Source: Prosthecobacter debontii (GTDB lineage Bacteria > Verrucomicrobiota > Verrucomicrobiia > Verrucomicrobiales > Akkermansiaceae). From it: 11,900 nt of DNA. This document shows, piece after piece, positions 1 to 6,444 of the stretch; positions within the stretch are counted from its first letter, which is position 1, and every line of letters starts with the position of its first letter. Position numbers and translations under genes: made by a program. The notes beneath the pieces are model-generated. The model was not told where the DNA came from, ran no database searches, and was given only the letters and a program-made list of their open reading frames with translations. The stretch covers positions 1-11,900 of the forward strand of contig CAMCXJ010000058.1 of the NCBI GenBank assembly GCA_945883455.1. Reading direction: 5' to 3'.

Positions 1-582
1 TCCACTGCTGCATCCGCCGGCTGTACCGATCGCTTTACCGGCTTTGTAAAAATTCACAAGATCGACAGTCTCAGTTTCCACAGATGCGGAACTGTTGGGA
101 GGAATGACGACGGTTTCCGAGCCCTTGACTGTCATCTCGGAATGGTTGCCGTCCACCTTATCCTTGCGGTAAATCATGACATATTCTACCTCCGCTTCCG
201 AAATGAGCCGGGGGGTGTAGCTGTTCACGTGAATCGTGTAACCGCCGTCATAGGTCTTGGTCTTGGTCTTGTCGGCTCCGCGCTGTGAGTCCGTCTTGTC
301 GAGCAGCTCGTCGAAACGGATCTTCAGCTTCGCATCCGGCGGGAGCTTGTCGGCGTTCTCTTCCACGAAGTCTTGGTCGTCTTCCGAGATCGTATCGATA
401 TGGAAGCTGAAGCGCTGGCGCTTGACATTAATAACGGTCACTGTGTCCGAACCCCTGTCGTATGCAACGAGCTGACCCTTGAAAGAACGGGAACCTTCGG
501 CGCTGGTGAAGGTGCGCCATTCTTGGCTCGCGTCTACTGTGATTCCCATGACGAAAAATAATGTGATGAATGTTTTTTTCAT
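1..582 (-). CDS. Secreted SHD1-domain protein (3' end outside window)
   Basis: An open frame of 194 codons runs from an ATG at 580-582 to the window edge, so the C-terminus is missing. The first residues (MKKTFITLFFVMGITVDA) form a basic n-region and hydrophobic core, as in a Sec signal peptide, with likely cleavage near Ala18-Ser19. Residues about 22-60 begin with EWRTFTSAEG, contain KGQLVAYD and DTVTVINV, and end with ISEDDQDFV. This is the SHD1 (SLA1 homology domain 1-like) pattern of a W-T-x-x-x-G opening, short beta strands, and an L/I-S-x-x-D-Q-x-F/Y-V close. SHD1 proteins are common in Planctomycetota and Verrucomicrobiota, and their function is largely unknown. The rest (about 61-194) is beta-rich with a K/T-rich stretch near 98-106 and matches nothing I recognise. 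No convincing Shine-Dalgarno site precedes the ATG. It lies 136 bases downstream of the metallophosphoesterase on the same strand, so co-transcription is possible but not shown. The frame and start are secure and the domain call is fairly confident. Confidence 0.8.
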   Translation of the reverse strand, partial: MKKTFITLFFVMGITVDASQEWRTFTSAEGSRSFKGQLVAYDRGSDTVTVINVKRQRFSFHIDTISEDDQDFVEENADKLPPDAKLKIRFDELLDKTDSQRGADKTKTKTYDGGYTIHVNSYTPRLISEAEVEYVMIYRKDKVDGNHSEMTVKGSETVVIPPNSSASVETETVDLVNFYKAGKAIGTAGGCSSG

Positions 583-689
583 AATTGCCGAGGACTGACG
601 TTATCACTCGCCGGAAACGCGAGATTAGCAATATCAATCTTAGAAATCTTAATGGGCATCTGATCCTATTTGCGCCATGATTATCTCAG

Positions 690-710
690 GCATGCTGCGC
701 CGCGGCATGC
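690..710 (-). terminator. Small hairpin just after the metallophosphoesterase stop
   Basis: GCATGC at 690-695 and again at 705-710 can pair, and further internal pairs leave a 3-base loop. On the minus-strand transcript one C-A mismatch interrupts the stem. It begins 8 bases past the stop of the metallophosphoesterase gene, which suits a 3'-end structure. No U-tract follows in that direction, so it is not a textbook intrinsic terminator. It could equally be a chance structure, because GCATGC is itself a palindrome. Confidence 0.25.
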
Positions 711-718
711 GGGGGAAA

Positions 719-1624
719 TCACACATTACCCAGCTCCCGATCCGGCTCCAGCCCATACCCGTCGATCTCGATCCTATCAGGGAAACATTTCACCACCGAG
801 TAGGCAGTTTCCTTCTCGGTCTCTACCATGCCCTTAAAATTTACATAGTGGCAATTACTATGCGTGCCGTAGTTTCCCTTGTGATTATGGCCGTTCATGT
901 AGGCGGCGATGTGCTTGTGCTTTCCAAAAAGGGCGACGAGATCCTCCGCGTTCCAGAGGTTGTGGGGATCGCCAGCAGGGATGAGCGGGTAGTGGCAGAA
1001 AACGATCACTCGCTGCCCGGCGGCTTGCGCGGCCTCCAACTCAGCGGCGATCCATTTCGTCTGCACTTTACCGATTCCAGCGTTGTATCCTTGGGCGTTG
1101 GGAAGTTTTGCCTCCCTATTTTTTTGCAACAACGCCTTCGCCTCCGCCGTGCGCACATCTCCTGCAGGATAACGCCATACGCCCGTATCCGTGCCGTCGA
1201 GGAACAGGAAGCGCCAGCCTTTCAGTATCTTGGAATAATACGCTTTTTCCAAACCCATCGCACCGAGAACCTTGGCCTTATCCTCATCGGCCACCTCGAA
1301 GTCATGGTTTCCACAGACCGGGAAATGGGGAGCCTTTAGCTTCGCGTAGATCGGCATGACGGCGGCGAAGCTCGCGAAATCACGGTCGATTAGATCACCG
1401 AGCGTGACTACGAATTCCAACGGGCGCGTATTCAGATCAGTCACCGCAGCACTGAGCTTGGCGAGTGAGTTTCGGTAAAAGCGCCCCCACTTCGGTTCGG
1501 CGTCCGCATACTGCGGATCAGCGATGACCCCGAAGGTAATATCCGGCTCGGTGGCTGGAGTAGCCGTGCTTCTTCCCACAAGAGCCAGCGGCATGGTGAT
1601 CTTTAGGAAATTCCTGCGTTTCAT
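719..1624 (-). CDS. Tat-exported ADPRibase-Mn-like metallophosphoesterase
   Basis: Calcineurin-like phosphoesterase of 301 residues. It resembles the Mn2+-dependent ADP-ribose/CDP-alcohol diphosphatase family, which hydrolyses the pyrophosphate of nucleotide diphosphate-X compounds. Visible metal ligands are D36-x-Q38 (this family has Gln where most phosphoesterases have His), G76-D77-L-I-D80-R, G105-N106-H107-D108, H211 in CHYPLIP, and G245-H246-N-H248. The YADAEPKWGRFYR segment (39-51) and the NAED...AYMNGHNHKG block (225-250) also fit this family. I chose the ATG at 1622-1624 because it places a twin-arginine signal, KRRNFLK, at residues 2-8 before a short hydrophobic run, implying Tat export. 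An upstream in-frame ATG (1702) would bury that signal behind 26 residues. Length is normal for the family. Transcription diverges from the AI-2E gene. The physiological substrate is unknown. An exported enzyme would act on extracellular or periplasmic phosphodiesters rather than the intracellular pool. Confidence 0.87.
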   Translation of the reverse strand: MKRRNFLKITMPLALVGRSTATPATEPDITFGVIADPQYADAEPKWGRFYRNSLAKLSAAVTDLNTRPLEFVVTLGDLIDRDFASFAAVMPIYAKLKAPHFPVCGNHDFEVADEDKAKVLGAMGLEKAYYSKILKGWRFLFLDGTDTGVWRYPAGDVRTAEAKALLQKNREAKLPNAQGYNAGIGKVQTKWIAAELEAAQAAGQRVIVFCHYPLIPAGDPHNLWNAEDLVALFGKHKHIAAYMNGHNHKGNYGTHSNCHYVNFKGMVETEKETAYSVVKCFPDRIEIDGYGLEPDRELGNV

Positions 1625-1803
1625 ACCCTCATCATAAGCGTGCCTGGCGGCGGGAAAAGTCAAATAATCCCCACCACAGATGAGGCAGTCATGCCATCGC
1701 ACGTATGAAAGTTGATAGGTTGCCGCTCTCTTCGCATCGCTTAGCGCGATCGCGTAGAATAACCGCCTCCGTCACCTAATTTTGTTATTACGCACAGCAC
1801 GTA

Positions 1804-1816
1804 AGTCTGTGACTCG
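1804..1816. repeat. Partial copy of the 6253 palindrome
   Basis: AGTCTGTGACTCG here is the exact reverse complement of 6254-6266 in the later convergent spacer. Here only the inner AGTC/GACT part can pair, so the copy is degenerate. Thirteen shared bases in two non-coding spacers suggest a dispersed intergenic repeat, but two copies are weak evidence. Confidence 0.35.
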
Positions 1817-1909
1817 AAAATTACCCGAAGCAGAGCTTCACATCCTTCGGATTGTCATTTGGATTAGGTGTTGACTGCGATCTATTTTACCTCAACGACC
1901 ATGATAGTA

Positions 1910-1930
1910 TGCTGATACAGTTGATCAGCA
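1910..1930. promoter_or_regulatory. Inverted repeat, possible operator
   Basis: TGCTGAT at 1910-1916 and ATCAGCA at 1924-1930 are perfect 7-base arms around a 7-base spacer. A dyad of this size in a divergent promoter region is typical of a dimeric regulator site. It sits 115 bases before the preferred AI-2E start and just ahead of an alternative GTG start at 1938. No promoter could be fitted around it, so the role is inferred only from symmetry and position. Confidence 0.3.
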
Positions 1931-2045
1931 GGGCTCTGTGGAAAGAGGAGGCAAGTTCCCTGGCGGAGGAAAAATTCGGCCGTTGTCGTTTTCTGTGTTT
2001 TTTTATTTCTCATCTCCATTGCTCCCCATAATGTCAATTTGCAAC

Positions 2046-3308
2046 ATGAAGGAAGGAGGTAAACAAAATCGTTTTAAGGTGGAGCCGTGGCTCGGAGGAA
2101 TTGCCCTGCTCCTGCTGTTGATCGGCTGCGTGGTGGTGCTCAGGCCGTTCCTTTCCTCCCTCATGTGGGCGGTGGTATTAGCCTATTCGATGTATCCGCT
2201 ACAGCGGCGGTTCACGAAATGGTTCCGGGGATCGCGGACGCTCGCCGCCTGTTTCGTGACACTCACCCTGACCCTCATGTTCGCTGGACCTGTGCTTCTC
2301 ATCGGTCTCAGCCTCGTTGAGGACGGCAGGGAATTTGCGGGAGCTGCCAAAAAGTGGTTTCTTTCGACGCCATCGCAAGCACCTGAGTGGATGCAGGATA
2401 TGCCGATCATAGGCGAGGAAATCACCGCCTACTGGACGGAGTTCAGCAACGACCGTGCCCGCTGGATGGAGGATCTGGAAAAAGCCTCCGCTGGAAACGG
2501 ACGGAAAGTGCCGGAGGTTGGGGAGAACCTGGAGGTGCAAACGTCATCGGACGCAGCAGTTCCCGATACGGTTCCAGGCATGGAAACGGATGCGGAGGCG
2601 AATGCACTTGCCGCTGCAAAGGCAGAGGAAAAAGAGATGGCGGAGAAGCTTGTGACCTTGCTGGGCAGGTTGTTGGCAATGGCCCAGAAAAGCTTCGTTG
2701 CTGCCGGTCTGGCGGTGGGACAAGGGGTGACGCAAGTGATTCTCAGCGCGTTCCTCGCATTCTTTTTCCTGAGGGACGGAACCGCCCTCTCGGAGCGACT
2801 CCAAGTCGGCGTCGAACGGTTGGCCGGAGCGCGCGGCAAACAATTGCTAAAGGCCGCGGGTGATACAGTGCGCGGTGTGGTTTACGGGATCCTAGGGACA
2901 GCGTTGATTCAGGCAGTCATCGCGGTCATCGGCTTTTCGATCGCGGGAATTCCAGGAGCGATTTTGCTGGGCGTGATGACATTCTTTCTCGCGGTGATCT
3001 TGCCCTTTGGCCCGCCCATTGTCTGGATCCCGGCAACGCTTTGGCTCTTCGCACAAGGTGAGCCGGGCTGGGGCATTTTCATGGCGCTATGGGGACTCTT
3101 CGCGATCAGCAGCGTGGACAATGTGGTGAGGCCGCTCATTATCAGCCAAGAAACTAAAATGCCCTTCGTGCTGATTTTCTGCGGCGTCATCGGCGGCGCG
3201 CTCGCCTTCGGCCTAGTGGGGTTGTTCCTTGGGCCTACATTGCTTGCGGTAGCTTATCGGCTTATCGACGAATGGTCTTCAAATCCCACGCTTGCAAGTT
3301 CGCAGTAG
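2046..3308 (+). CDS. AI-2E family transporter (PerM/YdiK-like)
   Basis: Integral inner-membrane protein of 420 residues from the chosen ATG. The family (formerly UPF0118) includes the AI-2 exporter TqsA and transporters linked to cation/proton exchange, so the cargo cannot be named. Hydrophobic segments lie near residues 15-50 (two helices split by RPF), 66-92, 213-243, 278-300, 302-335, 342-357 and 372-405. The C-terminal block is diagnostic: LPFGPPIVWIPA (319-330), SVDNVVRPLIIS (356-367) and GALAFGLVGLFLGP (384-397). Residues about 145-200, in the usual soluble loop, are rich in Ala, Glu and Lys and look like an added flexible insert. The start is uncertain. In-frame alternatives are ATG 2031 and GTG 1938, and none has a good ribosome site. 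The one strong Shine-Dalgarno-like AAGGAGGT (2052-2059) lies inside the reading frame after the chosen ATG. The gene stands alone between divergent and downstream neighbours, and its 3' spacer is 177 bases. Confidence 0.88.
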   Translation: MKEGGKQNRFKVEPWLGGIALLLLLIGCVVVLRPFLSSLMWAVVLAYSMYPLQRRFTKWFRGSRTLAACFVTLTLTLMFAGPVLLIGLSLVEDGREFAGAAKKWFLSTPSQAPEWMQDMPIIGEEITAYWTEFSNDRARWMEDLEKASAGNGRKVPEVGENLEVQTSSDAAVPDTVPGMETDAEANALAAAKAEEKEMAEKLVTLLGRLLAMAQKSFVAAGLAVGQGVTQVILSAFLAFFFLRDGTALSERLQVGVERLAGARGKQLLKAAGDTVRGVVYGILGTALIQAVIAVIGFSIAGIPGAILLGVMTFFLAVILPFGPPIVWIPATLWLFAQGEPGWGIFMALWGLFAISSVDNVVRPLIISQETKMPFVLIFCGVIGGALAFGLVGLFLGPTLLAVAYRLIDEWSSNPTLASSQ

Positions 3309-3485
3309 TATCTAATTTCAGCCCCAGACAGCATGGATATCTACCTTCACATGTCCGCCGTAACCTTAGATTTTCATTTCTTTCGATGTGTCACTCAATA
3401 GGATAAAATCAACCTCAGGAAAGAATCCCCTTCCTTCTGATACGTCCTTTTGTAAGATACAAGAATTCTGAAAAAAACTAACCTC

Positions 3486-6221
3486 GTGTCTGCCAAAACC
3501 CCCGTTCTCCATGCCCTAGTTTTTGCGGCGCTCGCCGCGCAGGCCGCCGCGAGTCCAGATTTCGTCGCGAACATCCAGCCGATCCTGGAGCAAAACTGCC
3601 TGCGCTGCCACAACGAGGACGACGCCAAGGGCGGGCTGCGGATGGATACGTATGAGGCGATCATGAAGGGCGGCGATACGGCGGACGCCCTCGTCCCCGG
3701 AAATCCAGCGGCTAGCGAACTTTTGGTGCGCCTCCACCTCCGCCCCATCGACAAGGGCGTGATGCCCGACGAAGGCCGCGCGCTGGAGCCGGGCGAGGTC
3801 GCGATGCTGGATGCCTGGGTAAAGGCCGGCGCGCCGTGGCCGAAGGGGCTTAAACTCATTGAGCAAAAACCGAAACCGATCCAGCGCATTTCCATCCCAG
3901 ATCGCGCCCCGGAATCCGCCGCCGATGCCGCTTCCATCGTCGATGATATCCTCCGCCGAGAGAACGCAGGCTCAGAAGCCATCACCACACAAACCATCGG
4001 AGACGGGGTTTTCCTCCGCCGTGCAACGATTGACGTCATCGGGCGCATCCCGACGGTGGCGGAGATCAATGAGTTCGAGAAAGGAGGCAAAGACCGCCGC
4101 GCGAAGCTGGTGGAGAAACTACTCGCCCATCCGCGCTTCGCCGACCGCTGGACGATTTTCATGGCGGACATGCTGCGGATCCGCTCCGACGTCGAGGGCG
4201 GCAACCAGCTCCTCGCCTACATCCACGGTTCCATCGCCGCAGGGAAACCCTACGACGAGATGGCGCGGGAGCTCATCGCCGCCTCCGGCCGCGCGAACTC
4301 GAACCCGGCGGTCGGATTCATCCTCGGCGACGACGCGAACCCGATGGAACTCGCCGCCGCCACCGCCCAAGTGTTCCTCGGCGTGCGCATGGGTTGCGCG
4401 ATGTGCCACGACCATCCCTTCGACGACTGGGAGCAGCGCGATTTCTATGACCTCGCCGCGTTTTTCGGAAAGACGAAGAAGGTCGGCGACCAACGCCGGG
4501 GTACGGTCTATACAACGGAAGGCGACAAGATGACCGTCCTCTGGCCACCGGAAGACAAGGCAAAACCGGAGGAGCGCAAGCCCATCGATCCGCGTTTCCC
4601 CTTCAAGGCCGCGAAGGCGGAAACCACGCCCGGCTACCTCACCCGTTTCGAGAAACTCCGCGAGGAACAGGCACGCAAGGCCACCGAAGGCAGCGGCGCC
4701 GCATCGCTCGACGCCTTGCTCGATGCCGCCGAACCGGTTGTCGGGAAAAAGGAGGATCCCGTGCTTGCCGAGGCGAAAAAGGACAGCCGCCTGCTGGATG
4801 TCCACGGCGACATCTACCGCGCCAGCGAACTGCGCGGAAAGCTCGCGGAACTGATCACCAACCCCCGCAACGATTTCTTCGCCCGTGCCTATGTGAACCG
4901 CGTCTGGGCGGAAATGATCGGTCGCGGCTTCGTCGAACCGCTGGACAATTTCTCGCCCTACGCGGACATGCACCACGCATCGACCCTGGATTTCCTCTCG
5001 CATGAGTTCGTGGCGAGCGGGTTCGACCTGCGCAGCCTGATCCGCATCATCGCCCTTTCCGACGCCTACCGCCGCGCGCCGCTCACAGCGGATGTGCCTG
5101 TCACGGTGCGCGAGAACAGCGAGCGGAATTTCACCGCCGCGCCGCAGCGCCGCATGCTCGGCGAGGTGCTTTACGACAGCATCGTAGCCGCCGGGCACCT
5201 CAAGAATTTCAAATGGCCCGCCGGGGCAAACCAAAAGGAGATCAGCCGCCAGGTGCAGGTGCCGACCGGCGAGTATCTGATGGTGGAGGGCGAAGCGCCT
5301 GCCCCGCCCATGGAAGCTGCCAAGCCGGAAATGCGCGGCGACGGCTACGACCTGGAGTCCTCGCTGAAACTCGATTTCAACTCCATCCTCACGCCCGGCG
5401 AGGCGTCGGAACTGGAGACCATGCGCAAGGAATCCGACGAGGAAATCAAGGCGCGCGAAATGGCGGCGATGAAGCGCGAAACGGAAAAACAGGTGATGAG
5501 ATACACGACCAAAACCGTCACCGAAACGATCGATGACAACCCGCGCTTCGACAGCGCGACGCGGATGGCCACCCCCGCCCCGCCCGCCCATTTCCTCCGC
5601 GTCTTCGGTCAACCGGAGCGCATCGGCCTCGGCGAGTTCCGCGACACATCCTCTTCCCTGCGCCAGCAGCTCATGATGCTCAACGGCCGCATGACCCACG
5701 AAGCGTCACGCGTCGGCCCGCTGGAACCGATCCACAAGATCCTGGAAAAAGACCCCACCGGCCGCCTCGTCGCCACCACCCGCATCGCTCGCCACATCGA
5801 CCTCGCACCTGCCGCATTTGAATCCGGTCAGGAAGTGGAACTCACCGTCTATGGGAAAACCCCGATGGGCTACAAGGCCATCGTCAACGGCACCCACACC
5901 GGCCTACTCTTCTCCAACGAGGTCTTCCAGGAACTCGCCCAAGGCGAGAAACTCAAGGGCTACGTCGCCGCCCTCCGCAACGACGGCACGATCGACCTCA
6001 CCCTCCACCCACCGGGCCGCGAGCGCGTCGATGATCTCGAAAAGCAGATCATGGGAGAGCTCGTCGCCCGCGGCGGCTTCTGGCCCCTCACCGACAAAAC
6101 CCCCGCCGCCGAAATCTACGAGGAACTCGGCGTCTCCAAACGCACCTTCAAGCAGACCCTCGGAGCGCTGATGAAAAAACGCCTAGTGACCCAGACGGAG
6201 ACGGGAATCCGGTTGAATTAA
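3486..6221 (+). CDS. PSCyt1-DUF1549-DUF1553 protein fused to a CvfB C-terminal half
   Basis: An ORF of 911 residues with a signal peptide at about 1-23 (hydrophobic core, AQAAA end). Residues 25-120 are a planctomycete-type cytochrome c domain with a heme motif C38-L-R-C41-H42. DUF1549 covers about 150-340 and carries a second motif, C304-A-M-C307-H308, in GCAMCHDHPFDDW. DUF1553 begins near residue 455 (RNDFFARAYVNRVWAEMIGR). Such proteins are secreted, occur mostly in Planctomycetota and Verrucomicrobiota, and have no established reaction. Residues about 598-690 form a charged insert. DUF1553 reaches LRQQLMMLNGRMTHEASR (about 722-739) and PIHKIL (about 747-752). It then lacks its usual last 70 or so residues and continues as CvfB from about 756. 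Start is GTG at 3486 with no ribosome site. The in-frame codons ATT 3465 or CTG 3468 would add a KK n-region. The gene is GC-rich, for example 42 of 60 bases at 5761-5820. Confidence 0.85.
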   Translation: MSAKTPVLHALVFAALAAQAAASPDFVANIQPILEQNCLRCHNEDDAKGGLRMDTYEAIMKGGDTADALVPGNPAASELLVRLHLRPIDKGVMPDEGRALEPGEVAMLDAWVKAGAPWPKGLKLIEQKPKPIQRISIPDRAPESAADAASIVDDILRRENAGSEAITTQTIGDGVFLRRATIDVIGRIPTVAEINEFEKGGKDRRAKLVEKLLAHPRFADRWTIFMADMLRIRSDVEGGNQLLAYIHGSIAAGKPYDEMARELIAASGRANSNPAVGFILGDDANPMELAAATAQVFLGVRMGCAMCHDHPFDDWEQRDFYDLAAFFGKTKKVGDQRRGTVYTTEGDKMTVLWPPEDKAKPEERKPIDPRFPFKAAKAETTPGYLTRFEKLREEQARKATEGSGAASLDALLDAAEPVVGKKEDPVLAEAKKDSRLLDVHGDIYRASELRGKLAELITNPRNDFFARAYVNRVWAEMIGRGFVEPLDNFSPYADMHHASTLDFLSHEFVASGFDLRSLIRIIALSDAYRRAPLTADVPVTVRENSERNFTAAPQRRMLGEVLYDSIVAAGHLKNFKWPAGANQKEISRQVQVPTGEYLMVEGEAPAPPMEAAKPEMRGDGYDLESSLKLDFNSILTPGEASELETMRKESDEEIKAREMAAMKRETEKQVMRYTTKTVTETIDDNPRFDSATRMATPAPPAHFLRVFGQPERIGLGEFRDTSSSLRQQLMMLNGRMTHEASRVGPLEPIHKILEKDPTGRLVATTRIARHIDLAPAAFESGQEVELTVYGKTPMGYKAIVNGTHTGLLFSNEVFQELAQGEKLKGYVAALRNDGTIDLTLHPPGRERVDDLEKQIMGELVARGGFWPLTDKTPAAEIYEELGVSKRTFKQTLGALMKKRLVTQTETGIRLN
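5751..6221 (+). other. cvfB (partial): CvfB-like S1/winged-helix segment inside the fused ORF
   Basis: Residues 756-911 of the upstream-initiated ORF read as the C-terminal half of CvfB (YitL), an RNA-binding protein of about 280 residues in Firmicutes and many other bacteria. The order here is the tail of its second S1 domain (GRLVATTRIARHID), then an S1-like domain at about 780-845 (GQEVELTVYGKTPMGYKAIV, GTHTGLLFSNEVFQ, GEKLKGYVAALRNDGTIDL), then the winged helix at about 857-911 (GGFWPLTDKTPAAEIYEELG, SKRTFKQTLGALMKKRLV, ending GIRLN). The N-terminal S1 domains are absent. No separate start codon with a ribosome site is evident at the join, so this part would be made only as part of the fusion, or not at all if the locus is a deletion remnant. 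Family identity is from recalled consensus, not a search. Confidence 0.78.
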
Positions 6222-6252
6222 CCAAAATGCTTCTTTCTCCCATCAGGCGCTT

Positions 6253-6269
6253 GCGAGTCACAGACTCGC
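6253..6269. repeat. Palindrome GCGAGTC-aca-GACTCGC
   Basis: Perfect 7-base arms flank a 3-base loop, 31 bases past the stop of the plus-strand gene and within a convergent spacer. No T-run follows on either strand, so it is not a standard intrinsic terminator, though it could protect or end transcripts. Its inner 13 bases recur inverted at 1804-1816, suggesting a dispersed extragenic palindrome. Confidence 0.55.
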
Positions 6270-6315
6270 GTTCCCAGCCCTTGAACTTGCTGCAATGCCC
6301 TGCAGAGATGCATGA

Positions 6316-6330
6316 CGGGGAATCACCCCG
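6316..6330. repeat. Short hairpin CGGGG-aatca-CCCCG
   Basis: Five G:C-only pairs close a 5-base loop, between two stronger palindromes in the same spacer. A weaker CTGCA/TGCAG pair with a 6-base loop sits just before it at 6290-6305. Alone it would be chance-level. The clustering makes it worth noting. Confidence 0.35.
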
Positions 6331-6347
6331 ACCATCTGTCTGGGACC

Positions 6348-6364
6348 GCGGGTTTGAAACCCGC
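6348..6364. repeat. Palindrome GCGGGTTT-g-AAACCCGC
   Basis: Perfect 8-base arms surround a single central base. As RNA the innermost pairs would open to form a loop. It lies 81 bases beyond the 3' end of the minus-strand sulfatase gene and 127 bases beyond the plus-strand stop. A near-continuous palindrome can also be a DNA-level site, such as a protein-binding dyad or an extragenic palindromic repeat unit. Confidence 0.55.
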
Positions 6365-6413
6365 ATGCCTATTACCAAGCGAAAGGATCAGCCTTGAAGG
6401 GCTGCTGAATTCC

Positions 6414-6434
6414 ATGAAAAAAAACACGGATCCG
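6414..6434 (-). terminator. T8 tract after the sulfatase operon
   Basis: Reading the minus strand, eight T residues (plus-strand A run 6417-6424) follow the palindrome CGGATCCG (6427-6434), about 20 bases past the sulfatase stop. The palindrome has no room for a good loop, so the stem is weak. It is the only U-tract near the end of the operon and could act as a poor intrinsic terminator. Confidence 0.25.
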
Positions 6435-6444
6435 ATTTCGCCAC

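Larger units (their letters stand above)
1625..2045. other. Divergent intergenic region
   Basis: These 421 bases lie between two divergently transcribed genes, so promoters for both should be here. I see no ORF with protein-like composition apart from a possible N-terminal extension of the AI-2E gene (GTG at 1938). Visible structure: a GCGATCGC octamer (1746-1753), a short segment shared with the 6253 hairpin (1804-1816), alternative small hairpins at 1825-1850, and a 7-base-arm dyad at 1910-1930. A TTGACT hexamer at 1871-1876 resembles a sigma-70 -35 box but has no -10 box at normal spacing. No tRNA or riboswitch pattern was recognised. Confidence 0.5.

Noticed and set aside
677..1339. Plus-strand open frame of 220 codons
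   Set aside because: It lies opposite the metallophosphoesterase, whose catalytic motifs are all intact. The plus-strand product has no domain or signal.
1624..1702. Upstream ATG at 1702 for the metallophosphoesterase
   Set aside because: It would place 26 residues before the twin-arginine motif and spoil the export signal.
1871..1910. TTGACT as a sigma-70 promoter
   Set aside because: At 16-18 bases downstream there is no AT-rich -10 box. The closest candidate, GATAGT, is 26 bases away.
1938..2045. N-terminal extension of the AI-2E protein from GTG 1938
   Set aside because: The 36 extra residues are unlike the short N-termini of the family. Left as an alternative because no start here has a good ribosome site.
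4119..5699. Long minus-strand open frame of 526 codons antisense to the DUF1549/DUF1553 gene
   Set aside because: It is rich in Arg, His, Gly and Ala, has no recognisable domain, and is explained by the GC-rich coding bias of the plus-strand gene.
6148..6378. Minus-strand open frame across the convergent spacer
   Set aside because: It runs through the palindromes and into the antisense of the CvfB segment. Its composition is not protein-like.
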